Positions 6,910 to 14,534 are shown, counted from the first letter of the stretch. The stretch is DNA of 15,816 nt from an uncultured Clostridium sp. (GCA_946545035.1 CAMNND010000011.1:1-15816); one strand, 5' to 3'. A program made the numbers and translations. The notes: generated by a model from the letters alone, not told the origin.

Positions 6910-7591
6910 TATGGGTGATTTTGATAAAATGGTTACTTTGCTTACTCCATCAGGGAAAATTGGGTGTGCTGCCAAAGGATCCAGAAGGAATAATAGTGGA
7001 CTTATGGCAGGCACCCAGTATTTATGTTTTGGGGATTATATGTTATTTAAAGGTAACAATTCATACAGAATCAACTCATGTGAACCAATAGAGGTTTTTT
7101 ATAACATAAGAACAGACTTAGATAAATTAAAATATGCAGCACATATTTCAAAGATAGTAAATGATGTAACTGATGAAAATCAAAATACATATAGAATTTT
7201 ACAATTGCTTTTAAATACATTATATGTGATTTCAGAATCGGATAAGAACTTAGATTTAGTATTATCAATATTTAGGCTAAGATTATTATGTATTATGGGA
7301 TTTAGACCACAAACGGATAAATGCTGGAAATGTAACAGCAACAAGGATTTAAAATATTTTAGTATTTCAGATAATTCTGTTAAATGTGAAAGTTGTGGAC
7401 GAGTTGATAAATCAGCGATATCAATTAATCCAAGCACATATGATGCGATTAGATATATATCATATGCTGATCCAAAGAAAATATTCTCTTTTGATATACC
7501 AGAAGAATCTATAAGAGAGCTTGATTTAGTTACAAAAATCTACATAAATGAAAAATTAGAAAAAGAATATAAATTAGAAAATTTATGGTAA
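6866..7591 (+). CDS. recO: DNA repair protein RecO
   Basis: The protein is 241 residues. The N-terminal OB-fold has the family opening TKGIILLENNMGDFDKMVTL and the KGSRRNNSGL block. A helical middle part follows, then a four-cysteine zinc site CWKC...CESC (two CxxC pairs about 20 residues apart). RecO anneals SSB-coated single strands and loads RecA with RecR in the RecF pathway. Two ATGs are close together (6860 and 6866). AAGGTG at 6853-6858 is too close to the first and 7 bases from the second, so 6866 is chosen. The gene overlaps the yqzL ORF by 44 bases. After it comes a 6S RNA gene with its own promoter, so recO is probably the end of this run. Confidence 0.96.
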   Translation: MGSIKTKGIILLENNMGDFDKMVTLLTPSGKIGCAAKGSRRNNSGLMAGTQYLCFGDYMLFKGNNSYRINSCEPIEVFYNIRTDLDKLKYAAHISKIVNDVTDENQNTYRILQLLLNTLYVISESDKNLDLVLSIFRLRLLCIMGFRPQTDKCWKCNSNKDLKYFSISDNSVKCESCGRVDKSAISINPSTYDAIRYISYADPKKIFSFDIPEESIRELDLVTKIYINEKLEKEYKLENLW

Positions 7592-7611
7592 AAAATAAAA
7601 TTAAAAATCAC

Positions 7612-7640
7612 TTGCAATAAAGTATACCTTATGATATATT
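7612..7640 (+). promoter_or_regulatory. Promoter of the 6S RNA
   Basis: TTGCAA (7612-7617), a 17-base spacer and TATATT (7635-7640), with an extended -10 TG at 7632-7633, form a strong sigma-A promoter. Transcription would start near 7647, about 16 bases before the closing stem of the RNA. Confidence 0.75.
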
Positions 7641-7646
7641 ATAGGT

Positions 7647-7847
7647 AATAAAAATAATAAATCCCTGCATAGTACGTGTAGACTGGAATTTTAGAACCAA
7701 CGCGGATTAAACGGGAATCTGCCTTTAAATGTGGCGTGCAAGCTCAAAATATATTGAGAAGCCCAGGAGCATTTAACAAGATACCCACCTGTGAAAGCAG
7801 GTCCTTAAAATTTCACTTATCATTACGGCTAACGCGGGGCATTTTTT
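7647..7847 (+). ncRNA. ssrS: 6S RNA (SsrS/BsrA type)
   Basis: A non-coding gene of about 190 bases lies between recO and prmC. The ends pair: CCCTGC (7663-7668) with GCGGGG (7834-7839), continued by TAGT (7670-7673) with GCTA (7828-7831, one G-U pair) and CGTG (7675-7678) with TACG (7824-7827, one G-U pair). Internally it has the Firmicutes 6S-type blocks TTTTAGAACCAACGCG and TTAAACGGGAATCTGCC, GAGCATTTAACAAGATACCC, and the hairpin ACCTGTGAAAGCAGGT (about 7787-7802). A T-run at 7842-7848 directly after the closing stem makes that stem the terminator. 6S RNA mimics an open promoter and sequesters sigma-A RNA polymerase, mainly in stationary phase. The 5' and 3' ends are estimates. I recognise the family from memory of B. 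subtilis and clostridial 6S, not from a search. Confidence 0.82.
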
Positions 7848-7880
7848 TGTTTACAAGAAAATATAAAAAGGATGGAATCT

Positions 7881-8726
7881 GTGAATATTAAAGAGCTATA
7901 TAACTATGGGAGAGATAATCTTAAACAAAATAAAATAGATGATTACGATATAATTGCAAAGTTAATTATAGAGCATGTGTGTAACATTGATAGAAATACA
8001 ATTATTATTCATGAAGATGAAGAGATTGATAGAGAAAGATGTTTTAATTATAAAGAGTCTATCGATAGAATTTGTAAAGGAATTCCTGTTCAGTATGTTA
8101 CAAATAAGCAAGAATTTATGGGACTTAATTTCTATGTAGATGAAGATGTATTGATACCTCAGCCTGATACAGAAATACTTGTAGAAGAAGTTGTAAATGA
8201 GTATAAAGATAAAAATTGTTTAATTATGGACCTTTGCACAGGAAGTGGTGCAATTGGGATATCTCTAGCAAAATATATTGAAAACTCTAGGATTGTTGCA
8301 ACTGATATAAGTGAGAGAGCTATACAGATTTCTAAATTAAATGCAGAAAAAAATTCAGTGTGGAAAAAAATGAAATTTATTGAGTCTAATATGTTTGAAA
8401 ATATAGATCAAGCAGAATTTGATGCAATAGTATCAAATCCACCATATATTGAGACAGATGAAATTGAAAACTTAAGTGCACAGGTTAAAAATGAACCATA
8501 TATGGCACTTGATGGTGGAATAGATGGACTTAAGTTTTATAGAATAATTGTTAAAGAAGCATGGAAACATATAAAGAATAATGGAAAGTTATTTTTAGAA
8601 ATCGGATATAATCAAAGAGAAGCGGTTGAAAATTTATTAAAAGAAAGTGGAAAGTATTTTGATATATTTTCAAAAAAAGACTTAGGGAATAATGATAGAA
8701 TAGTTGTTGCAACAGTAAGGAGGTAG
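7881..8726 (+). CDS. prmC: Peptide chain release factor N5-glutamine methyltransferase PrmC
   Basis: The protein is 281 residues from GTG 7881, which has AAAAGGA 8 bases upstream. The ATG at 7872 (284 residues) directly abuts that site, so it is less likely, though it cannot be ruled out. The N-terminal helical domain is followed by the family hallmark IPVQYVTNKQEFMGL...VLIPQPDTE. The SAM-binding loop is DLCTGSGAIGIS (about 117-128) and the catalytic substrate-binding motif is NPPY (186-189). PrmC methylates the GGQ glutamine of RF1 and RF2 and tunes termination. In most Firmicutes it follows prfA; no prfA is visible here. It is followed by whiA with a 3-base gap, and the whiA ribosome site AAGGAGG lies in the last codons of prmC. 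Confidence 0.96.
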   Translation: MNIKELYNYGRDNLKQNKIDDYDIIAKLIIEHVCNIDRNTIIIHEDEEIDRERCFNYKESIDRICKGIPVQYVTNKQEFMGLNFYVDEDVLIPQPDTEILVEEVVNEYKDKNCLIMDLCTGSGAIGISLAKYIENSRIVATDISERAIQISKLNAEKNSVWKKMKFIESNMFENIDQAEFDAIVSNPPYIETDEIENLSAQVKNEPYMALDGGIDGLKFYRIIVKEAWKHIKNNGKLFLEIGYNQREAVENLLKESGKYFDIFSKKDLGNNDRIVVATVRR

Positions 8727-8729
8727 AAT

Positions 8730-9605
8730 ATGTCTTTTTCATCTGATGTAAAAGAAGAGCTGAGTAAAACAAATAATTTGAATAAAAAAGATCAAGTTAA
8801 GATGGAACTTGCAGGGTATCTAATTAGCTCTAATGTAAATAAGAATAAAAAGAAAATTAGATTTTCTACGGAGAGCGAATACAACATAAACAGATATGCT
8901 AAACTTTTAAAAAATGTTGGAATTGATGATTACAAAATAGATATAAAAGGAAAAAAATTTTATATAGAGCATAAGATTCCTGAAAATATTGATATGGTAG
9001 AGGTAGGAGATACTATCGATTTATTCAAAAATAGAAGAGATGAGTTCCTAGATAAGGCTCTTATTAGAGGAGTTTTTTTAGGGGGAGGATATATTAATAA
9101 CCCAGAAAAGAAATATCATTTAGAAATAAACATCAATACGGAAAACAATTTAGATGAAATTTGGAATATTTTACAAGAATATGAGATTAATACAAAAAAA
9201 TTAATAAAAGAAAAATCATTCACTATATATATAAAAGAAGGAGAGGAAATATCAAAAATACTCGCTTTTATGGGAGGAAATAGCTCTGTTTTAAAATTTG
9301 AAGAGGCAAGGGTTATTAGAGATTCAAGTAACAAACTCAATAGACTAGTTAATTGTGAGACTGCAAATTTTTCTAAGACCATTCAAGCTGGAAAAAAACA
9401 AATTGAAGATATAAAGCTTATAAAAGAAAAACGAAAATTTAATGAATTATCAGATAGTCTACAAGAAGTTGCAAACATTAGACTAAAATACCCAGAAGCA
9501 TCATTATCAGAGCTTGTAAATTATATGGGAGGAAAAATATCTAAATCTGGAATTACACATAGACTAGCTGCAATTGCAAAATTTGCTGATGAATTAAGAA
9601 AGTAA
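8730..9605 (+). CDS. whiA: DNA-binding protein WhiA
   Basis: This protein of 291 residues (family usually ~310) starts MSFSSDVKEEL, the typical WhiA opening. The first half is a degenerate LAGLIDADG fold: LAGYLIS (27-33) and the second helix RGVFLGGGYINNPEKKYHLE (113-132). The C-terminal helix-turn-helix domain (about 245-289) reads LQEVANIRLKYPEASLSELV...GITHRLAAIAKFAD and is highly conserved. WhiA is a transcription factor for sporulation division genes in Streptomyces and affects division and nucleoid organisation in Bacillus. It keeps the endonuclease fold but lacks catalytic residues. In most Firmicutes it follows rapZ and yvcK; here it sits between prmC and hemW. The ribosome site AAGGAGG is excellent. 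Confidence 0.96.
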   Translation: MSFSSDVKEELSKTNNLNKKDQVKMELAGYLISSNVNKNKKKIRFSTESEYNINRYAKLLKNVGIDDYKIDIKGKKFYIEHKIPENIDMVEVGDTIDLFKNRRDEFLDKALIRGVFLGGGYINNPEKKYHLEININTENNLDEIWNILQEYEINTKKLIKEKSFTIYIKEGEEISKILAFMGGNSSVLKFEEARVIRDSSNKLNRLVNCETANFSKTIQAGKKQIEDIKLIKEKRKFNELSDSLQEVANIRLKYPEASLSELVNYMGGKISKSGITHRLAAIAKFADELRK

Positions 9606-9617
9606 TAGGTGAGAATA

Positions 9618-10778
9618 TTGAAAGAAATTGGTATATACATACATATTCCATTTTGCAAAAGAAAATGCTTTTACTGTGATTTTTGCTCATTTGAATGTAA
9701 TAAAAGCATGCATAAAGAATATATAAAAGCTCTTATAAATGAAATAAGAGCTTTTAAAATAGATTCAAAAAAAGATGCAGAATTATATTATGATACAAAT
9801 TTAATTGTTAAAACTTTGTATTTTGGAGGGGGAACTCCATCATATATAGATGAAGATTATATAGAAAAAATTATGAATGAATTAAAGTCAAAATATAAAT
9901 TCTCACAAGATATTGAAGCGACAATTGAAGTAAATCCAGGTACTGCATCATACCAAAAAATAAAAAGATACAAAGAGATTGGTTTTAATAGAATTAGTAT
10001 TGGACTTCAATCAACTAATGATAGATTACTAAATTTAATTGGGAGAATTCATAGCTATGATGAATTTGAAGAGACATATAGAATAGCAAGAGAGGTCGGA
10101 TTCAAAAATATAAATGTGGATTTAATGATTGGACTTCCAACACAAACATTAGAAGATGTTAAAGAAAGTCTAAATAAAATAATTCAAAAAAATCCAGAGC
10201 ATATATCTGTATATTCCCTTATTTTGGAAGAAAATACAAAATTAAAAGAAATGATTGAATCTAAGAAATTAGAGCTGCCAGATGAAAATCTTGAAAGGAA
10301 AATGTATTGGCTTGTAAAGAATACTCTTGAGAAGCATAGATATAAACAATACGAAATTTCCAATTTTTCTAAGGTTGGTTATGAATCAAAACATAATACA
10401 GATTGTTGGAAACAAAAGGAATATCTTGCATTTGGACTTGCGGCTCATTCTTATATTGATGATGTTAGATATTCAAATACATGTGATTTAAGTAAATATA
10501 TACAAGATAATATTAATATGCATAACAATAAAGAAGTAGAAGAAATACAAGATAAACAAATTAAAATGAATGAATTTGTTATCTTGGGCTTAAGAATGAC
10601 AAATGGATTTTCGATAAAAGATTTTGAAAAGAAGTTTGGAGAAAAATTTGAAGAAAAATATAAGAATCAAATTGATAAGCTTGTAAAAATGGAATTAATA
10701 CAATTCAAAAACAATAATATTTCATTATCTAAAAAAGGGATTGATTTTGCTAATATAGTTTGGAGTGAATTTGTTTAA
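9618..10778 (+). CDS. hemW: Radical SAM heme chaperone HemW
   Basis: The protein is 386 residues with a TTG start at 9618 that has AGGTGA at a 5-base distance. The resulting N-terminus KEIGIYIHIPFC is the standard HemW start; a GTG at 9609 would add three residues and has no ribosome site. The radical SAM cysteines are Cys13, Cys17 and Cys20 in CKRKCFYC, with an extra Cys23. LYFGGGTPSYI follows, then SIGLQSTNDRLLNLIGRIHS and the DLMIGLPTQ block. The C-terminal HemW domain is present and the protein lacks the HemN N-terminal extension, so it is not a coproporphyrinogen oxidase. HemW binds a 4Fe-4S cluster and heme and inserts heme into respiratory proteins. It follows whiA by 12 bases. Confidence 0.95.
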   Translation: MKEIGIYIHIPFCKRKCFYCDFCSFECNKSMHKEYIKALINEIRAFKIDSKKDAELYYDTNLIVKTLYFGGGTPSYIDEDYIEKIMNELKSKYKFSQDIEATIEVNPGTASYQKIKRYKEIGFNRISIGLQSTNDRLLNLIGRIHSYDEFEETYRIAREVGFKNINVDLMIGLPTQTLEDVKESLNKIIQKNPEHISVYSLILEENTKLKEMIESKKLELPDENLERKMYWLVKNTLEKHRYKQYEISNFSKVGYESKHNTDCWKQKEYLAFGLAAHSYIDDVRYSNTCDLSKYIQDNINMHNNKEVEEIQDKQIKMNEFVILGLRMTNGFSIKDFEKKFGEKFEEKYKNQIDKLVKMELIQFKNNNISLSKKGIDFANIVWSEFV

Positions 10779-10828
10779 TTACTGCATTTTAGAAAGGTTT
10801 TATTAACGTAAAAAAACAAAATAAATGC

Positions 10829-10859
10829 TTGTATTATTTAGTATAAATTGATATACTAA
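10829..10859 (+). promoter_or_regulatory. Promoter of the Asp23 gene with an overlapping palindrome
   Basis: TTGTAT (10829-10834), a 17-base spacer and TATACT (10852-10857) form a good sigma-A promoter. The perfect palindrome TTAGTATA (10838-10845), a 6-base spacer, TATACTAA (10852-10859) covers the spacer and the -10 box, which is the usual position of a repressor operator. A start near 10864 would give a ~28-base leader with AAAGGAGGT before the ATG. Confidence 0.6.
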
Positions 10860-10891
10860 TGATGCGAAACAAACAAAAGGAGGTAATTTAT

Positions 10892-11332
10892 ATGGATAAC
10901 GAAAATTATAATAATAATCAAGAACAAAATAATGGAATGGTAGCTGCAAATACTGAAGAAATAGTAGTAAATACAGCTGATAATAATAAAATAAAAATAG
11001 CAGATGAGGTTGTTGCTGTAATTGCTGGTAAAGCTGTTACAGAAGTACAAGGTGTTGCTGAAATGTCAGGAGGATTCGCTGGAGGTATCGGAGAAGTACT
11101 AAGCGGAAAGAAAAATTTAGCTAAAGGTATCAAGGTTATTGTTACAGAGAAAGATGCTAAAATAGATGTTAATATTATTGTTGAATATGGTGTAAGAATT
11201 CCAGAGATAGCTTTTGAGATTCAAACTAAGGTTAAGAAAGCTGTAGAAACAATGACAGGACTTAAAGTAACAGAAGTTAATGTTCATGTTCAAGGTGTAA
11301 ATACAAACATAGATAAGAAAGACGCAGAATAA
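10892..11332 (+). CDS. Asp23/Gls24 family envelope stress protein
   Basis: The protein is 146 residues from ATG 10892 after AAAGGAGGT; an ATG at 10859 would start inside the operator and is not used. A low-complexity Asn/Glu N-terminus (1-25) precedes an Asp23 domain (about 32-137) with IADEVVAVIAGKAVTEVQGVAEM, the Gly-rich SGGFAGGIGEVLSG loop, KGIKVIV and VEYGVRIPEIAFEIQ. It has no membrane segment. Family members (YqhY, YloU, Asp23) are abundant cytosolic proteins; S. aureus Asp23 is recruited to the membrane by AmaP and is linked to cell-envelope homeostasis. The next gene is an AmaP-like protein, so the same pairing is likely here. It is followed directly by an intrinsic terminator, so it can be made in excess over the downstream membrane proteins. 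Confidence 0.92.
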   Translation: MDNENYNNNQEQNNGMVAANTEEIVVNTADNNKIKIADEVVAVIAGKAVTEVQGVAEMSGGFAGGIGEVLSGKKNLAKGIKVIVTEKDAKIDVNIIVEYGVRIPEIAFEIQTKVKKAVETMTGLKVTEVNVHVQGVNTNIDKKDAE

Positions 11333-11336
11333 TTTT

Positions 11337-11381
11337 AAAGCTAAATTGAGTTTTTTGTAAGCTCAATTTAGCTTTGGTTTT
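11337..11381 (+). terminator. Intrinsic terminator after the Asp23 gene
   Basis: A perfect 14-bp stem pairs AAAGCTAAATTGAG (11337-11350) with CTCAATTTAGCTTT (11362-11375) across an 11-base loop, followed by GG and a short T-run. The tract is short and interrupted by GG, so termination is probably partial and would let some transcription continue into the amaP-like gene. Confidence 0.75.
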
Positions 11382-11417
11382 ATATAAAAAGTAATAAAGT
11401 TTTGTAAGAAGGTTGTT

Positions 11418-12179
11418 ATGAAAATATTAGAAAAATTTGTTTTAATTTTATATTCATTCTTGATGCTGATAGTCTCTGCGATAGTATGTTTAATATTATT
11501 TAAAGTTATTAGTATAGATCAGATAAAGGAATGTATTGAATATGTACAAAAGGATACAGCACTAGTTATAACAATAATCGCGATAGCAATTGTTTGTATT
11601 TTATTGTCAATTAGATGTTTATTTTTTAGAAAGAAGAAACAAATAAAAAAATCAAATACCACAGAAATATTATTGGAGAATGAATCAGGAAGATTATTAA
11701 TTTCGAAGAATGCTATAGAGAACGCGGCAAAAAATATTGTTAAGGAATCTTTGCATCTAAATACAGATATAAAAGTAACTGCAGATATTGATCCGGCCAA
11801 TAATATAAGTATATACATAGCAGTTATGCTTGATAGAGCTTTAAATGTCAGAGATCTAACTTTGGATTTACAACTTAGAATAAAAAATGAAATTAAAAAT
11901 AGCTTTGGACTAGAAGTAAAACAAGTTAATATTAAAGTTGATAGTGATGAAAAAGAGATTGATAAGTTGGAAAAAGCAAATCAAAAACAAGAAGCTAAAA
12001 TGGAAGCCGCTATAAAGAAAGAAGAAGCAAGATTGGAAGCTGCTAAAAAAGAAGCGGAGAGTGTTATTGAAATTAGCACTAATGATAGTAATATTCAAAA
12101 TACTCAAGAAAATGTTGCTGAGTCGAACAATGATACGATAGTACAAAATGACGAAAATAATAGCGAAGTAAATAGTTAG
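11418..12179 (+). CDS. amaP: AmaP-like membrane-anchored Asp23-domain protein
   Basis: The protein is 253 residues. Two membrane helices (about 6-30 and 48-70) are followed by a basic stretch RKKKQIKK and an Asp23-like domain (about 82-175). Then come a Lys/Glu/Ala-rich helix (176-216, EAAIKKEEARLEAAKKEAE) that probably forms a coiled coil, and a disordered Asn/Asp/Glu tail. The helical hairpin plus Asp23 fold is the AmaP architecture. In S. aureus, AmaP anchors Asp23 filaments at the membrane, and the upstream soluble Asp23 protein is the expected partner. The long coiled coil and acidic tail are longer than I expect for AmaP and could be lineage-specific. The ribosome site AGAAGG is moderate. 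A DUF2273 gene follows in 15 bases. Confidence 0.82.
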   Translation: MKILEKFVLILYSFLMLIVSAIVCLILFKVISIDQIKECIEYVQKDTALVITIIAIAIVCILLSIRCLFFRKKKQIKKSNTTEILLENESGRLLISKNAIENAAKNIVKESLHLNTDIKVTADIDPANNISIYIAVMLDRALNVRDLTLDLQLRIKNEIKNSFGLEVKQVNIKVDSDEKEIDKLEKANQKQEAKMEAAIKKEEARLEAAKKEAESVIEISTNDSNIQNTQENVAESNNDTIVQNDENNSEVNS

Positions 12180-12194
12180 TTTTGGAGGTATACA

Positions 12195-12401
12195 ATGGAA
12201 GGTGGATTTAAAGGATTTTTTCAAAAATTTGGTGGTGCTATAATCGGTGGTTTAATTGCACTTGTATTAGCATGTACTAGTTTATATCGTGTTGTGATTG
12301 GAATTGTTTTAGTTGCAATTGGTATGTGGGCTGGAAATTACTTTCAAAAGAATAAAGAAGTTGTTAAAGAAAAACTAAAGAGCTTAATTGACAAGATGTA
12401 A
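12195..12401 (+). CDS. DUF2273 small membrane protein
   Basis: The protein is 68 residues with two membrane helices, at about 14-30 (GAIIGGLIALVLA) and 31-48 (VVIGIVLVAIGMWAGNYF), then a basic amphipathic tail. This is the DUF2273 pattern, a family almost always found beside Asp23/AmaP genes in Firmicutes. Function is unknown; a role in the membrane complex of the Asp23 proteins is inferred from synteny. The ribosome site TTTGGAGG is strong and 7 bases before the ATG. Confidence 0.88.
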   Translation: MEGGFKGFFQKFGGAIIGGLIALVLACTSLYRVVIGIVLVAIGMWAGNYFQKNKEVVKEKLKSLIDKM

Positions 12402-12423
12402 AGATGTAGAAGGGAATGTAGTT

Positions 12424-12837
12424 ATGAATAAATCAGAAATTAGAGAAGAAATATTCAAGTTAACTTATAGTTTAGAAGTTCAAAAAAATGAAAGTGATGA
12501 ACAAATTGATGTATTTTTAGAAGATAGTGAGATGTCAGAAAAAGTAAAAAATGAAGTAAAGGAGACTGTAGCTAAAATAATAGAACTAAGTCCAGATATT
12601 GAGAAGGAGATATCAAAAAATTTAAAATCAGAGTGGAATATAGACCGTATTTCTAAGATTAATATGTCAATATTGAAAATTGCTATATACGAAATTGTAT
12701 ACAAAAAGTTACCATACAAAATTTCTATTAACGAAGCAGTAGAGCTTGCAAAAAAATATGGGGAAGACACGTCAGCTTCTTTTATTAATGGTGTATTAGC
12801 AAGTGTTGTAAAGGATAATAATTTAGCAGAAGAATAA
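12424..12837 (+). CDS. nusB: Transcription antitermination factor NusB
   Basis: The protein is 137 residues, all helical. The C-terminal half is very conserved: WNIDRISKINMSILKIAIYEI, YKISINEAVELAKKYG, and SASFINGVLASV. The start is ATG 12424 with GAAGGGA upstream. The frame is open 12 codons further back but overlaps the DUF2273 gene. NusB with NusE (S10) binds boxA and antiterminates rRNA transcription. The Asp23-DUF2273-nusB-xseA-xseB order is conserved in Clostridia. It precedes xseA by 13 bases. Confidence 0.96.
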   Translation: MNKSEIREEIFKLTYSLEVQKNESDEQIDVFLEDSEMSEKVKNEVKETVAKIIELSPDIEKEISKNLKSEWNIDRISKINMSILKIAIYEIVYKKLPYKISINEAVELAKKYGEDTSASFINGVLASVVKDNNLAEE

Positions 12838-12850
12838 GTGAGGTTAACAC

Positions 12851-14041
12851 ATGGAGTATAATCCAATAACAGTTACAGAATTAAATCTTTACATAAAAGA
12901 TAGATTTAATAAAGATGAATATCTTAATAATGTGCTCATCAAAGGTGAAATATCTAATTTTAAACATCATTATACGGGACATATGTATTTTACACTGAAA
13001 GATGAAAGTTCATTGATAAAGTGTGTTATGTTCAAATCATATACAGCCAATTTAAATTTTGTCCCAAAAGATGGAATGAAAGTTTTAATTCTTGGAACTG
13101 TTTCTGTATATGAAAGAGATGGTGTATATCAAATATATTGTAAAGGAATGCAAGAAGATGGATTTGGAAGCCTTCATTTAGCATATGAAGAATTAAAGGC
13201 AAAACTTGAAAAAGAAGGTTTATTTGATGAAAAATACAAAAAGCCCATTCCAAAAATGCCAAAGTGTATAGGCGTTTTAACATCTAATACGGGTGCTGTA
13301 ATAAGAGACATAATTAATGTTTCTACAAGAAGAAATCCAAACGTAAATATTAGATTATTGCCTGTACCAGTACAAGGTGAGGGGGCTGCTATAAAAATTG
13401 CAAAAGCAATCAAGCTTATGAATGAACAAAAACTAGCAGATGTAATTATTGTTGCAAGAGGTGGAGGATCTCTTGAAGATTTATGGCCATTTAACGAAGA
13501 AGTTGTTGCAAGGGCTATATTTGAATCTGAGCTACCAGTAATATCAGCAGTAGGTCACGAGACAGATTTTTCGATTTCAGATTTTGTGGCTGATTTAAGA
13601 GCACCAACACCATCAGCAGCCGCAGAGCTTGCAGTACCTAATATATCAGATATTATTATTAAATTGGATAATTATAATTTAAGATATAAAAATGCATTAA
13701 AGAAGAAAATTGAGATAATGCGTTTAAGATATGAAAAATGTATGATGAATAGGGTTTTTAGAAATCCTCTTCAAAATATACAAGACAAATATATATATAT
13801 TGACAGAATTAATAAATCTATGCAGTTAAGTATTAACACAAAATTGCAGGGAAGTAAAACTAAAATGGTTGAGCTTATCACCAAACTTGATAATTTAAGT
13901 CCTTTGAAGACTTTAACAAGGGGATATTCTCTTGTGGAAAAGAATAATAAGATTATTAAATCTGTAAAAGATGTTACTATTGGAGATGAAGTAAACATTA
14001 GATTAATAGATGGAAATACAAAAGCAAAAATATGTGATTAG
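12851..14041 (+). CDS. xseA: Exodeoxyribonuclease VII large subunit XseA
   Basis: This is a 396-residue protein. The N-terminal OB-fold (about 5-105) has VLIKGEISNFKHHYTGHMYFTLKD, the standard block. The catalytic part has RGGGSLEDLW (203-212), GHETDFSISD (235-244) and the DLRAPTPSAAAEL block (248-260). A coiled-coil C-terminus follows, ending PLKTLTRGYSLVEKNNK and a short beta tail. XseA with several XseB subunits degrades single-stranded DNA from both ends and matters for mismatch and damage repair. The ribosome site GTGAGG lies before the ATG. Its partner xseB is separated by an extra ORF. Confidence 0.97.
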   Translation: MEYNPITVTELNLYIKDRFNKDEYLNNVLIKGEISNFKHHYTGHMYFTLKDESSLIKCVMFKSYTANLNFVPKDGMKVLILGTVSVYERDGVYQIYCKGMQEDGFGSLHLAYEELKAKLEKEGLFDEKYKKPIPKMPKCIGVLTSNTGAVIRDIINVSTRRNPNVNIRLLPVPVQGEGAAIKIAKAIKLMNEQKLADVIIVARGGGSLEDLWPFNEEVVARAIFESELPVISAVGHETDFSISDFVADLRAPTPSAAAELAVPNISDIIIKLDNYNLRYKNALKKKIEIMRLRYEKCMMNRVFRNPLQNIQDKYIYIDRINKSMQLSINTKLQGSKTKMVELITKLDNLSPLKTLTRGYSLVEKNNKIIKSVKDVTIGDEVNIRLIDGNTKAKICD

Positions 14042-14052
14042 GAGGGGTTGCT

Positions 14053-14517
14053 ATGGATAAAAAGACAAAGATAATAATAGCTGTTTTGGTTCTTATGATT
14101 ATTGCAGTAATCGCGTTTTTATGCTCTACATATGCAAAGGATTTCTTAGGTAAAACAAATAGTAATGATAATACTATTCAAGCTATGAATGAAACAACTG
14201 AAGTAGTGGAAAATAAAGTAGAGGTAGTAGAAAATACAATAGAAGAAAATACAGTTCAAGAGCCAGTTGTTGAAGAGCCTGAAGAAACCGAAGAGCCTGA
14301 AGAAGAAGTTCAAGAAGAAAATTCTGAAGTTCAAGACGGAAATTATGAACAAAACGCTATTGAGATAGTAAAAAAAGATATGGGAAACGCAGATGGGTTA
14401 TCATTCCAAGTAGAAGATAACGGAAATGGAAGTTATGATGTTTGTGTTAGGGATGAAAACTCAAGAGCTATAGCTTGGTATACTGTATGGCCTAAAACAG
14501 GAAAATTTACAAAATAA
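14053..14517 (+). CDS. Membrane-anchored protein with acidic linker and a small C-terminal domain, unrecognised
   Basis: The protein is 154 residues, starts after AGGAGGGG, and lies between xseA and xseB. A basic DKKTK and one membrane helix (about 7-26) are followed by an acidic, Glu/Pro-rich linker (48-97) that should face the outside. A compact 57-residue domain (98-154) starts ENYEQNAIEIVKKDMG-like and ends RAIAWYTVWPKTGKFTK. That domain resembles PepSY-like beta domains (a helix then a sheet with a hydrophobic/aromatic edge), but I cannot assign it. The linker DNA has an 18-base period (exact 15-mer at 14272-14286 and 14290-14304). The topology implies an exported or extracytoplasmic domain tethered to the membrane. 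Its presence between two exonuclease subunits does not imply a DNA role. Confidence 0.78.
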   Translation: MDKKTKIIIAVLVLMIIAVIAFLCSTYAKDFLGKTNSNDNTIQAMNETTEVVENKVEVVENTIEENTVQEPVVEEPEETEEPEEEVQEENSEVQDGNYEQNAIEIVKKDMGNADGLSFQVEDNGNGSYDVCVRDENSRAIAWYTVWPKTGKFTK

Positions 14518-14534
14518 ATTGTGAGGAAATATAG

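Noticed and set aside
12480..12866. A 128-codon antisense open frame across nusB
   Set aside because: It is the complement of a well-conserved gene, with no ribosome site or promoter.
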